25,907 bases of DNA from Planctomycetota bacterium (GTDB lineage: Bacteria > Planctomycetota > Phycisphaerae > WQYP01). The stretch spans positions 1 through 25,907 of the forward strand of contig JAJZGH010000030.1 of assembly GCA_021798635.1 (NCBI GenBank), read 5' to 3'. The notes under the pieces were generated by a model. The model saw nothing but the letters and a program-made list of their open reading frames with translations. It was not told the DNA's origin and did not search any database. A program made the translations under genes and the position numbers. The stretch's first letter is position 1, and each line of letters begins with the position of its first letter. Positions 1 to 7,794 of this stretch are shown here, one piece after another.

Positions 1-2
1 TT

Positions 3-149
3 TTCGGTTGGGGGACGCGGGCCCGAGCGGATTCGTGGCGAAACAGTGAGGAAAGCCGCAGCGCGGGGTTAATACGGAACACTTGTGAAGCTTATACTTG
101 CTGCGCGGAAACCACGAAAACTAACATCGGCCGCATAAAAAAAGAGTGA
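3..149 (+). CDS. Possible 3' end of an upstream gene (partial)
   Basis: A frame open from the window edge ends at TGA 147-149 with the residues Ile-Lys-Lys-Glu. It is 48 codons long and I recognise no family. Its last bases (AAAGAGTGACG) match the end of the membrane-protein gene that finishes at 8148. That gene, like this one, is followed by the repeated promoter/leader module, so this may be the tail of an equivalent gene whose body lies outside the window. A frame this short can stay open by chance in GC-rich DNA, so support is weak. Confidence 0.25.
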   Translation, partial: FGWGTRARADSWRNSEESRSAGLIRNTCEAYTCCAETTKTNIGRIKKE

Positions 150-262
150 CGTTTCTCCGCCTGTTAAAGCACATGAAAAGGGGACATCTGTCGATTCCAC
201 GGGCCGGTGCGGAAATGGCGGCCAGCGAGTAACTGCACGGGTGCAGCCTTGTGTGACATGAC

Positions 263-349
263 TTGGCACACTGCGGTTGGAGAGGTAGAATTTAGCTGTT
301 AAAACAACTTCGGCCTTTTTTCGGGCGGGTTATGATTGCACTGAACGAA
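263..349 (+). promoter_or_regulatory. Promoter/leader module, copy 1
   Basis: TTGGCA (263-268), a 17-bp spacer and TAGAAT (286-291) form a good sigma70-type promoter, five of six consensus bases in each box. A leader follows to an ATG at 332. The promoter, the leader and the first codons recur at 8227-8313, ahead of the third RHS frame, with the same 17-bp spacing. The first residues are alike in both copies (M-I/V-A-L-N-x-Q-F), partly through synonymous codons, which supports 332 as a true start codon. Here the downstream RHS body is missing. Confidence 0.6.
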
Positions 350-377
350 CAATTTCACCACAACGACACGCCGTCGC

Positions 378-406
378 GGTTACAGGTTACGGGTTACAGG
401 TTACGG
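378..406 (+). repeat. GGTTACR heptamer array (4 units)
   Basis: Four GGTTAC units begin at 378, 385, 392 and 399, exactly 7 bp apart, with A or G alternating as the seventh base. Related arrays lie at 10756-10790, 10916-10929 and, degenerate, 19491-19504. This one sits where the RHS leader stops resembling its paralogue. Confidence 0.85.
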
Positions 407-426
407 CAACACGGACCCGGCGAGTG

Positions 427-472
427 CCTCCCTCTATCCCCCATGCGGGAGCCCTTCGGGGGGAGGGGCGAA
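427..472. other. GC-rich stem-loop-prone segment
   Basis: A C-rich run (CTCTATCCCCC) and a G-rich run (GGGGGGAGGGG) flank GAGCCC-TTCG-GGGGG, which can fold into a hairpin with a TTCG tetraloop. It is not followed by a T-tract, so it is not a typical terminator. It fills the gap between the leader remnant and the small membrane-protein gene. Confidence 0.35.
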
Positions 473-566
473 GTAGTGGCCCGGCCCCGGCGTGTACCGG
501 CGGAAACCTGCGACGGTCAGGCTGCTACGCCCTTGGCGGAACGCCCTTAGATAGGGAGGTTTTACA

Positions 567-905
567 ATGCAGATTCAGCCGTGGCCTGTTGGCATGCTCG
601 CGTTCGTGATCCTTCAGACACCGACGAACGAACTGCTATTTTACCGTGTGCCAGCAATCAAGCGAAGGGACACAGCGGAGCTCCGGGAAATTCGCCTTGC
701 CGAGGCGACATTGGTAATCTTGGTTATGTTCGTGACCGAACTTCAATACAGCCACCAATACTCAGGCCTTGCCCAGTCCTTAAATATCACCGTGGCCGCG
801 ATTTGGATCCTTTTGGCGCGGAATCCCGATTTGCTCATCAGAACGCGGCAAATGATACGGGCCTGGCACCGCCACCATGGGGGCGGCGAAAAGCCGGAAG
901 CGTGA
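567..905 (+). CDS. Small membrane protein, possible cassette partner
   Basis: 112 aa with no family I recognise. The start is well supported: AGGGAGG lies at 553-559, seven bases before ATG 567. Hydrophobic segments near residues 45-58 and 71-85 suggest two membrane spans, with charged Arg/Lys/His-rich ends. It lies in the cassette island just before an RHS remnant (930). The same order, an RHS gene then a small membrane-protein gene, recurs three times downstream. By that analogy it could be the partner or immunity gene of an RHS module lost to the left. That role is inferred from position only. Confidence 0.55.
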   Translation: MQIQPWPVGMLAFVILQTPTNELLFYRVPAIKRRDTAELREIRLAEATLVILVMFVTELQYSHQYSGLAQSLNITVAAIWILLARNPDLLIRTRQMIRAWHRHHGGGEKPEA

Positions 906-929
906 GCCATTACTGCGGTTGCCCAATTT

Positions 930-1029
930 CAGGATGGATCAAGCCGGGAATTTGTTTATGATTTGGCCAATGATGTGGTAACATACACCGATGAAAATGG
1001 TTCGGTGTTCTCCAACACTTGGGATCTTG
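930..1029 (+). pseudogene. RHS core remnant cut off by an inserted element
   Basis: The frame from 930 encodes QDGSSREFVYDL and continues to FSNTWD, parallel to residues around HDGSTESFTYNT to FTNTWDPMTR of the RHS protein at 4920-7772 (DNA about 5570-5670). Similarity ends at GGGATC (1021-1026), where a 278-bp element begins. It resumes at about 1311 in the same reading frame, inside the 1119-3647 coding sequence. The remnant is therefore the 5' side of that RHS frame. Its translation stops at TAG 1047-1049, inside the element's left inverted repeat. Confidence 0.8.
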
Positions 1030-1307
1030 GAGCCTGCTTGGGAGGCTAGCGAGAGCCGCGTTCGGCATCCAATCGGTCAGATGCAAGGCAGGGCGACGAG
1101 TAATATTGAGGTGTAAATATGGCGAGAAGCGATAACACCGCAGATGGCCGATTGGAGGCCGAACCCGAAGGGACGCGGTCCTGTCGGCCGCATGCGGCGT
1201 CGCTCCGGCTCCACGACCCGTCTACATCAGGGTCGCGATCGCCGTCACTTCTTGCCTGCAGCCAACATGCCCAGCGTCGCGGCCTCGATAGCCTCCCAAA
1301 CAGGCTC
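1030..1307. mobile_element. 278-bp MITE-like element with terminal inverted repeats
   Basis: The left end (1030-1060) begins GAGCCTGCTTGGGAGGCTAG. The reverse complement of the right end (1278-1307) begins GAGCCTGTTTGGGAGGCTAT. The two arms agree at 28 of 31 aligned positions with one 1-base gap. The element sits exactly where the RHS remnant at 930 and the RHS frame downstream lose their match to the uninterrupted paralogue near 5645-5690. It is too small for a transposase, hence a non-autonomous element. No clear target-site duplication is visible, and about 5 bp of RHS sequence seem to be missing at the junction. It carries a ribosome-binding site and the ATG used by the downstream frame. 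Confidence 0.75.
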
Positions 1308-3647
1308 GGAGACCGAAAGACAAATACAACCATCGCACCGGCATCAGGCATCGGCGGCACGACCGCTCAGAGCTTCCAGTATAACGGCTTAAGCCAGACC
1401 ACGTTTGCCAGAGATACCGCCCAGGGCAACAATGCCGATGTAACAATAGTGTATGATTCCATCGGAAGAACTGTGGAAGAAGTACAAACATACAGTGGCA
1501 ATACACGCTATGTCACCAACGATGCGTTCACGTCATTGCCGGTAAGCCAATTTACATATCCCAACAGCAGGCAGATTAACAATAGCTTCGACAACCTCTA
1601 TCGTCGCCAACTGATTGTTGAGGCGGCAACAAGTGCTGTGATTGCCAGTTGGCAATACTTTGGAGCCAACCGAATTGCCACGGTAACACTGGGTAATGGT
1701 TTGGTGTGTTCCAACATGAACAACGCCCAGGCCAGATCGGCCATCCAATCCGGCCTGCCCACACCCGCATGGGGTAGCATTGCTACCGACCAACTGGGTT
1801 ATGACGGTGCAGGCCGCATGATCGGCAAACGCTTCATCAATGGCACCAATGTCACTGTGGGCTTTACCAGTGCTTATGATAAGAGTTCTGACAAACTCTT
1901 TGAACGCCCCCTGCACGCCGAAGAACGCAGCAGCCTGTATGATTCCTACGATTCCATGAATCGGCTTCTGGATTATCAGCGTGGCATATTAGCCACCGGC
2001 GGTGGCAGCGTTACCACGCCTGTTGCGTTACCTGGTACGGATCAGGGCCGAAGTTATAATCTGGATGCGTTGGGCAACTGGACCAGCAGTGTGTATACCT
2101 CGGAGGGTGCCACTAGCGCGATAACCGATCAGAGAAATCACAACAAGCTCAATGAAATTATCCAGCGGACCGTTGGCAGCGGTCCGGCGGTGACGTTCCA
2201 ATATGATGGCGTATCCGGGGCAAGTAACGGTAATCTGGCCAATGACGGCACGCTGATTTATTTTTATGATGCGTTCAACCGCCCCATTGAGCTCCGGGTC
2301 GCCAGCTACGGCGGGGTCATCGCGGTATACGCCTATGATGCGCTGAACCGCAGAGTTCGCAAGAACATCGGCAGCGGCGGCCTGCCCGGGAATGTTCCAA
2401 ACGGCACGACGGATTACATCTACATGGGCAATCAGGTGGCGGAGGAAAGCAACCCGTTCGGGGGAACAGGTTCCACTGATACGCCGATAAGGCAATATGT
2501 CTGGGGCACCTATCCCGGCGCTGCGGCGCTCACTCGGCCGTTGGCCTCGACGGGATTTCGGCAACAAAATACGGGCTTGGGAAGCCTCAATATTGACGAG
2601 TGCATCCAGTTGACGACACTGGAGCCGCTTGGACCGCAATCCCTGCCCGCAGGTGCCTATTATCCATTACAGGATTTGCTGTATCGCGCGGTGGCGCTCA
2701 CCAATTCCAGCGGCGGCATCGTGGAGACAAACGACACCGACGCCTATGGAAATACGATTATTTTCACTGGCCCCGGTGCGGATGGCATCTGGTTCACGGA
2801 TGACGATGTGCAAAGCAGTTACGGAGCCAATGACATTATTTATTGCGGCTATCCCGATAACAAACGTGTTTCAACGGATATCGGGACGGGTCTAAACGAT
2901 CCAGAAACGGAACTGTATTACGTCCGCAATCGCAGCTACAACTCGATTCCTGGCAAGGTGTTGAGGCAGGAGCCGAAATCCCGACAGGCCACAGGAGTGG
3001 CGACTCGGGTGCTGCAGCGCGATCCGATCGGCTACGCTGGCGACGTGAATTTGTATGAGTATGTCGGGGGAAGAGCAGTGGTCTCGGCGGATGGGACCGG
3101 ATTAGTTGAGTCATACCTGTGGCACGGGGGAATTCCGCTCGACGTGCCCGAGATCGTTGGCCGTGGTGCGCCGGTGAACATGGGTAGAGGGCCGGATGGC
3201 AAATGTCGATTCTACCGAAATTACTATTATAAGGAATTTCTCGGAACAATTTACAACGGTGGAAGCAGAACATTCTCCGGCCTTGGGGAGGAGCTGGTGA
3301 ATGCCGCCGTCAGGGGTGTGGCCAACCGCGCCCCGGTCACGCGGCTGGTGAGCTTATGGACCAGCGACCTGACGGCAAGCAGTGCGACCTTTATTTGGGA
3401 CGCTTACGGGACCTTTGAGAAGACGATGGTCTTCACGTATACCTGCTGCACTGACTACAAGAACATAGAATACGAATCAACGACGCTCAAGAACGGGGTG
3501 CTCTCGCTGGTGGCCGCAAATTTGAGCGCTGCGGACGTGAACAATGTGGCATATCCGCAGTCCGGTGTCAACGCGAGGAAGCGAGCCGCTGAAACAATCC
3601 TCGAAGCAATGAAGGGATTCATCGATACGCTCTCTGAGGAAAAATGA
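1119..3647 (+). CDS. RHS/YD-repeat protein 1, 5' end rebuilt by an inserted element
   Basis: 842 aa. Residues 1-64 are encoded by the inserted 278-bp element. ATG 1119 has GAGG at 1108-1111, seven bases upstream. True RHS sequence begins near residue 68 (TIAPASGIGGTTAQ) and runs through YD-type repeats (YDALNRRVRK, YDAFNRPIEL) to the conserved end of the core, QRDPIGYAGDVNLYEYVGG, with Asp635 in the DPIG motif. Residues from about 655 to 842 form a tip unlike the other two RHS proteins, with no toxin family I recognise. Compared with its paralogues it has three in-frame insertions: a 78-bp block shared with RHS 3, and 39-bp and 51-bp additions unique to it. There is no signal peptide. Its stop overlaps the start of the next gene. 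RHS proteins usually encapsulate a variable C-terminal toxin; toxicity here is unproven. Confidence 0.75.
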   Translation: MARSDNTADGRLEAEPEGTRSCRPHAASLRLHDPSTSGSRSPSLLACSQHAQRRGLDSLPNRLGDRKTNTTIAPASGIGGTTAQSFQYNGLSQTTFARDTAQGNNADVTIVYDSIGRTVEEVQTYSGNTRYVTNDAFTSLPVSQFTYPNSRQINNSFDNLYRRQLIVEAATSAVIASWQYFGANRIATVTLGNGLVCSNMNNAQARSAIQSGLPTPAWGSIATDQLGYDGAGRMIGKRFINGTNVTVGFTSAYDKSSDKLFERPLHAEERSSLYDSYDSMNRLLDYQRGILATGGGSVTTPVALPGTDQGRSYNLDALGNWTSSVYTSEGATSAITDQRNHNKLNEIIQRTVGSGPAVTFQYDGVSGASNGNLANDGTLIYFYDAFNRPIELRVASYGGVIAVYAYDALNRRVRKNIGSGGLPGNVPNGTTDYIYMGNQVAEESNPFGGTGSTDTPIRQYVWGTYPGAAALTRPLASTGFRQQNTGLGSLNIDECIQLTTLEPLGPQSLPAGAYYPLQDLLYRAVALTNSSGGIVETNDTDAYGNTIIFTGPGADGIWFTDDDVQSSYGANDIIYCGYPDNKRVSTDIGTGLNDPETELYYVRNRSYNSIPGKVLRQEPKSRQATGVATRVLQRDPIGYAGDVNLYEYVGGRAVVSADGTGLVESYLWHGGIPLDVPEIVGRGAPVNMGRGPDGKCRFYRNYYYKEFLGTIYNGGSRTFSGLGEELVNAAVRGVANRAPVTRLVSLWTSDLTASSATFIWDAYGTFEKTMVFTYTCCTDYKNIEYESTTLKNGVLSLVAANLSAADVNNVAYPQSGVNARKRAAETILEAMKGFIDTLSEEK
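2511..2602 (+). repeat. 92-bp identical block, copy 1 (in-frame insertion in RHS 1)
   Basis: These 92 bases are identical to 8840-8931 in RHS 3, while the sequence on both sides is clearly diverged. RHS 2 lacks 78 bp of it and goes straight from Thr-Tyr to Leu-Asp-Glu-Cys-Ile. Short stem-loops are visible: GGCC-GTT-GGCC and GGCTT-GGG-AAGCC. Confidence 0.85.
2853..2897 (+). repeat. Small palindromic in-frame insertion in RHS 1
   Basis: Fifteen codons, PDNKRVSTDIGTGLN, replace the two residues Arg-Phe found at this spot in RHS 2 and RHS 3, a net gain of 39 bp. The inserted DNA has a perfect 7-bp inverted repeat, CCCGATA (2853-2859) and TATCGGG (2879-2885), enclosing AAAC-GT-GTTT. Confidence 0.6.
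2955..3005 (+). repeat. 51-bp hairpin-forming in-frame insertion in RHS 1
   Basis: Seventeen codons, KVLRQEPKSRQATGVAT, are inserted just before the conserved QRDPIG motif and are absent from RHS 2 and RHS 3. The DNA contains GCCAC-AGGA-GTGGC (2988-3001) as a perfect stem-loop, with CCGA (2973) and TCGG (3005) able to pair outside it. Its reverse complement shares CGGGATTTCGGC with the 92-bp block at 2511. Confidence 0.65.
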
Positions 3648-4846
3648 TGGAGCGGAAATCGACAGGCTTGCGTTCTCACCGGCCGCATTTTTCAGTGTGG
3701 GTTGTTTGGGCGGCGATGCTGATATCGGTGGCGATCGCGTCGCTTCTGCTGATATGGCATTTGGCCACACGGCAGCCAGGCCTATGGAGCAGCTTCAATG
3801 CGGTCAACCACCTTGCCGATAAGGAGCCGCGATTCCGTCTCCTGCCCGGAAAAATCACGGAAATCACGGCCGCCCGACTTTCCCGAATAGTCCAAAATAA
3901 CTCCGCCGGCTTCAGGCTGAGGATCCTCAATATTTCCGTTGCTTGGCCCTCGCAGCCCGACGGCATAAGTGCGTCTGCCTTCTCCGAGGGAAGTGGCCGT
4001 CCCGCCGGTGCGTGGCAACTGGAATGGGGCAACGGGGCCGCAGTAGGAGGAAAGGTGGTTTTTCCAATAGCGGCCTCGCCACGGCTTGAGGGCAGGTACA
4101 GAATTTTTACTCCCTTCGACATGAGCATTAATTTCTGGTTCCTTGGCCCGGGCGCTGATATAGGTGCCCATGTGCCGAGGGAAGGCACGACTTGGCTGGC
4201 CCTGGGAATCCGCCATAATTCGCCGGGCTTTCGACCTCGCCTGACCGAGGTCGACGCCAGTGGCAGCTATGCGAATCCGTGGAGCGCAGATACATGTGTT
4301 GGCGTGACATCTCATTGGCATCCCGTCGGGGCGGCGCTGATGCTTTGGCGCTACCAACTGAACCGCCAGGGAACTGAAAAGCGTTTTACAGCCACGCTCT
4401 CGCGTGCGGCGTGGGGGCACCGGCGCACGGCACGGGCCGTGATACAGGTGGAGCGTGAAGCCAAACTTCTCTCCCCGGAGGCCTTTATCAATCTGCAATT
4501 AACCGGGGTTGCTCCGCGGCGGTTGAAACTTAGCGCGGCCCGGCAACGCTTGCTACAACTCTTTGCGCTTTCCGCATTCTACGGAAATTATGCCTTTCCA
4601 CCGAGATGCGTACGCGTCCTACGCGTGTCGATCGGAGGCGGTACCTTGTACGTCCTGCACCTGCAATCTGCCTCATTCGTGCGCGGAGCGCAGGAGGGCT
4701 GGATGGACTACTTTTTTTTCGGCAATGGTGGGGTGTTGGCCGCTTGCGGTGGTTTTCATCCCGTGGCCGCCCGTGCTACCTCATCGCAATTGGCATCCTT
4801 AGCGATTAGCATTTCTGGAATCTTGCACGCACCGAGGATCAGGTAA
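3644..4846 (+). CDS. Membrane-anchored hypothetical protein coupled to RHS 1
   Basis: 400 aa with no family I recognise. The ATG at 3644 overlaps the TGA of RHS 1 (ATGA), and GAGG in the end of that gene provides a ribosome-binding site, so translation is probably coupled. A single strong membrane span lies at about residues 16-40, after a short basic N-terminus. The remaining 360 residues would be outside the membrane and hold no motif I can name. Coupling to a gene with a variable RHS tip suggests a partner or immunity role, though it is larger than typical immunity proteins. An antisense frame (3782-4498) is open across part of it, so some doubt about the frame remains. Confidence 0.55.
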   Translation: MMERKSTGLRSHRPHFSVWVVWAAMLISVAIASLLLIWHLATRQPGLWSSFNAVNHLADKEPRFRLLPGKITEITAARLSRIVQNNSAGFRLRILNISVAWPSQPDGISASAFSEGSGRPAGAWQLEWGNGAAVGGKVVFPIAASPRLEGRYRIFTPFDMSINFWFLGPGADIGAHVPREGTTWLALGIRHNSPGFRPRLTEVDASGSYANPWSADTCVGVTSHWHPVGAALMLWRYQLNRQGTEKRFTATLSRAAWGHRRTARAVIQVEREAKLLSPEAFINLQLTGVAPRRLKLSAARQRLLQLFALSAFYGNYAFPPRCVRVLRVSIGGGTLYVLHLQSASFVRGAQEGWMDYFFFGNGGVLAACGGFHPVAARATSSQLASLAISISGILHAPRIR

Positions 4847-4919
4847 ATGCCCTTAATTCTGGAGCAGCAAGCCATGGGAAAATCCTGCGGCGCCGGGCCT
4901 GTCGGCAGAGCGCGTCGCT

Positions 4920-7772
4920 TTGCTCGCCGTGCCCAAAATAACGCCCTCCAGAGATTCGACAACGCTGCTGCCAGCACCACCGCTTATGACGGGGGCCAAT
5001 CGACCTATTTTGACCACCGATACTCTGGGCAACACCACCGCTACAGCCTTTGATAACAATGGCAATCCGGTAAGCATCACGCGCACCGAACTATCCACCA
5101 TCACCCAGCCCGTGCATACCGCCGAGGTATTTACCACCCTGATGGCATGGGATTGCATGAACCGCCAAGTGCTTTTAGCCCAGAATGGATCGGATGGTTC
5201 AATATCTCCAGTCAAGGGTGTAAATCTCGCCAGAATTACCCTTACCGGTTATGACAGCCGGGGCAATGTAACATTAAATATTGACCCCAAGGGCAATACC
5301 ACCGTCGCACTCTGGGATGGAGCCAGCAGAACGCTGGAAACCCACCAGCATTTACGCCAGAAAGGTTTGGGTAATAATCCCCCGGTCAACAATGGCAATG
5401 GCCAAAGCACCACGTTTAATACCTCCGGTCAGGGCCAGATCGCCGGGAGCATTCAGACCAGCTTGGAATATGATGCCAATTTCAATCAGATTGCCATGGT
5501 CGATGACCGGGGCGGCGTGACAAGATGGGCCTTTGATTCGCATGATCGTAAAACATCCATGACGTATCACGATGGTTCAACCGAAAGTTTTACTTACAAC
5601 ACCGCAAGCAATGTGGTACAATTCACCGATTGCAATGGATCGAAGTTTACTAACACTTGGGATCCTATGACTCGGAAGATAGGCACAACCATCACTCCCG
5701 CAGCAGGCATCGGCGGCACCACGGCCCAGAGCTTCCAATACAACGGCTTAAGCCAGACCACCTTTGCCCGTGATACCGCTGGCACCAACAATGCCGATGT
5801 CACATTGGTATATGATTCCATCCAGAGGACCATCGAAGAAGCGCAGGCCTTCGGCGGCAACACACGCTATGTCACCAACGATGCCTTTACCTCCCTGGCC
5901 GTAAGCCAGTTTACCTTCCCCAATGCACGCCAGATCAATAACAGCCTGGATAAGCTGTACCGAAGGCAGCAGATTATCGAAGCGGCAACAAGTGCTGTGA
6001 TTGCGACTTGGCAATTCTTCGGACCACAGAGAGTCGCGGAAGTGGCTCTGGGCAACGGCATCATTCAAACCACGCTCAATAACGCCAGAACGCACAGTGC
6101 GGTACAATACAACAGCGTTCCCAACCCCGCCTGGGGCACACCCTCCAGTGACCGATTGGGCTATGACGGCGGCGGAAGAATGATCGCCAATCGCTATCTA
6201 TCCGGCGGCATCAATTCCAGCACCTTTGCGTACAACAACGCCACGCCGGTAGTCGGCAACACCACCGCCTTTGATCCGGCGGATAATAAATATTATGAAA
6301 GGGCTTTGCATGCCGAAAGCAGAAGCTTTCTATATCAACCAGTGGATAACACCGGCAATATCGCCTCGCCGGCACCGGGGTACGACAGTGTTGATCGGTT
6401 GCTGCAATATCAGCGCGGAACCCTAAGTGGCGCGGGCGGCTACCAGAACAACGGCGGTGGCGGCGTGGCTACGGGCATCGCACTGCCCAACGCCTACGCG
6501 CAGCAGACTTGGAATCTCGATGGCCTTGGCAACTGGCGGGAGCGGCCAATGACCCCGGTGAGCGGCAGCGCGATCGCGGACCAGCGCAACCATAATCGGC
6601 TCAACGAAATCACGCAGCGAAATTCCGTAACCTTCCTATACGATGGAACCAATGGTGCCAGCAACGGCAACCTTGCACGGACCGGTGGATGGATTCTCGC
6701 CTACGACGCGCGCAACCGCCTGATACAGGTCAACATCGCCGCCAGCGGCGTCCTTGTCGCGGCCTATGTCTATGATGCATTTAACCGCCGGATACGAAAA
6801 ACCATTTCCAACGGAGGGACGCCGGGCAACATTCCCAATGGCACAACGGATTATGTATGGCAGGGCTGGCAGGTGGCGGAAGAGAGAAATCCTCTCGGCG
6901 GCAGCGGCGGTACCGACACGCCCATAAGGCAATATATTTGGGGCACATACCTTGATGAATGTATCCAACTCACCACGCTGACGACACTCGGCCCACAAAA
7001 CGTGCCCGCCGGAACGTATTACCTGCTGCAGGATCTGCTTTATCGCGCCGTGGCATTGACCGACGGCAGCGGCAACGTCGTCGAGGCCTATGACACCGAT
7101 TCGTATGGGGTGACACTGATCTTCACCGGCCCCGGGCCGGATGGTATATGGTTTACCGACGACGACACCCAATCGAATTATGGCGTCAATGAAATCATCT
7201 ATTGTGGTTATCGGTTCGATCCGGAGGCCGTGGGGTATTACGTGCGTAACCGGTACTACGTACCATTCTTTGGCCGCTGGCTGCAACGCGACCCGATCGG
7301 CGCGACGCCGAGCCCTTGGGCGGGCGGGGTGATCTCGGGGCCGATGCACCGGCTGTTGCCCGCTGACGCCCGAAACGGGCGAGGCCATTCGCCGAACACC
7401 TATGAGTACGCCGCAGGCCGGCCGAACAACGAGCTTGATCCCCTTGGCCTGTTTCCGTGCAACGTCGGCACAGCGTTGAATTGTGCGGCGGGGTGTCGCG
7501 TCAAGTACCCGATTCCGTACGTCCAGATTGGTAGCAATTGCCAGCAGTGGCTCTGGTGGGATTGCCCGCCAATCTGGAGTGTATCGTGCAACTGCATTTG
7601 TGAATGTGGGCTCACCATTGGAAGACCAGCATTTCCGGATCCAAGAAATACCTCCCTAATGGTTTGGGAATGTGAGTACCGCTGCCCCGGGGCCGCGCCC
7701 GGGAAGCGCTGGCCAGGGCAATATATAGGGGGGTGCCCTGCGGTACAAAGCATATATTGCCAGAACATCTAG
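4920..7772 (+). CDS. RHS/YD-repeat protein 2 with cysteine-rich tip
   Basis: 950 aa, the longest RHS frame here. The frame opens at 4857 with no ATG before RHS similarity begins. TTG 4920 is the likely or arbitrary start, and neither a signal peptide nor the usual N-terminal part is present, so this is probably a 5'-truncated module. YD-type repeats run through the first 650 residues, for example YDSRGNVTLNIDPKGN and YDAFNRRIRK. A DGIWFTDDD segment lies near residue 740 and the core ends at QRDPIG (Asp791). An insertion separates DPIG from NTYEYAAG, compared with RHS 3. The tip (about 844-950) begins after DPLG and holds more than a dozen cysteines, for example CNCICECG, suggesting disulphides or metal binding. 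A membrane-protein gene follows 22 bp downstream. Confidence 0.75.
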   Translation: MLAVPKITPSRDSTTLLPAPPLMTGANRPILTTDTLGNTTATAFDNNGNPVSITRTELSTITQPVHTAEVFTTLMAWDCMNRQVLLAQNGSDGSISPVKGVNLARITLTGYDSRGNVTLNIDPKGNTTVALWDGASRTLETHQHLRQKGLGNNPPVNNGNGQSTTFNTSGQGQIAGSIQTSLEYDANFNQIAMVDDRGGVTRWAFDSHDRKTSMTYHDGSTESFTYNTASNVVQFTDCNGSKFTNTWDPMTRKIGTTITPAAGIGGTTAQSFQYNGLSQTTFARDTAGTNNADVTLVYDSIQRTIEEAQAFGGNTRYVTNDAFTSLAVSQFTFPNARQINNSLDKLYRRQQIIEAATSAVIATWQFFGPQRVAEVALGNGIIQTTLNNARTHSAVQYNSVPNPAWGTPSSDRLGYDGGGRMIANRYLSGGINSSTFAYNNATPVVGNTTAFDPADNKYYERALHAESRSFLYQPVDNTGNIASPAPGYDSVDRLLQYQRGTLSGAGGYQNNGGGGVATGIALPNAYAQQTWNLDGLGNWRERPMTPVSGSAIADQRNHNRLNEITQRNSVTFLYDGTNGASNGNLARTGGWILAYDARNRLIQVNIAASGVLVAAYVYDAFNRRIRKTISNGGTPGNIPNGTTDYVWQGWQVAEERNPLGGSGGTDTPIRQYIWGTYLDECIQLTTLTTLGPQNVPAGTYYLLQDLLYRAVALTDGSGNVVEAYDTDSYGVTLIFTGPGPDGIWFTDDDTQSNYGVNEIIYCGYRFDPEAVGYYVRNRYYVPFFGRWLQRDPIGATPSPWAGGVISGPMHRLLPADARNGRGHSPNTYEYAAGRPNNELDPLGLFPCNVGTALNCAAGCRVKYPIPYVQIGSNCQQWLWWDCPPIWSVSCNCICECGLTIGRPAFPDPRNTSLMVWECEYRCPGAAPGKRWPGQYIGGCPAVQSIYCQNI
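7303..7395 (+). repeat. Hairpin-bearing in-frame insertion in RHS 2
   Basis: Between DPIG and NTYEYAAG, RHS 2 has about 31 residues where RHS 3 has five (FAGGV), a net gain of about 78 bp. The extra DNA contains CGCCCG-AAA-CGGGCG (7367-7381), a perfect stem-loop. RHS 1 and RHS 3 have no counterpart here. Confidence 0.5.
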
Positions 7773-7794
7773 CCCGTTTGGAACGGAGGTGCCA

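Larger units (their letters stand above)
332..550 (+). pseudogene. Remnant of an RHS cassette start (leader peptide without RHS body)
   Basis: The frame starts MIALNEQF, matching the MVALNRQF start of the RHS frame at 8294. After about 15 residues it runs into GGTTACR heptamer repeats (378-406) and an arginine- and proline-rich stretch with no RHS similarity. My reading is that a cassette began here and lost its RHS body by rearrangement near the heptamers. The frame itself is unlikely to give a functional protein. Confidence 0.35.

Noticed and set aside
165..195. AAAAGGGGACATCTGTC as a RAYT-type repeat
   Set aside because: Only a single partial match with no inverted partner nearby.
378..406. 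Heptamer array as a possible CRISPR
   Set aside because: Seven-base units with no spacers between them; a tandem repeat, not a CRISPR.
3782..4498. 238-codon minus-strand frame opposite the 400-aa membrane protein
   Set aside because: No ribosome-binding site or motif. The plus-strand gene has a coupled start and a clear membrane span.
6636..7388. 250-codon minus-strand frame antisense to RHS 2
   Set aside because: It mirrors the codon pattern of a well-supported RHS gene, has no start signal and resembles no family. The same applies to the minus-strand frame at 2028-2639 opposite RHS 1.
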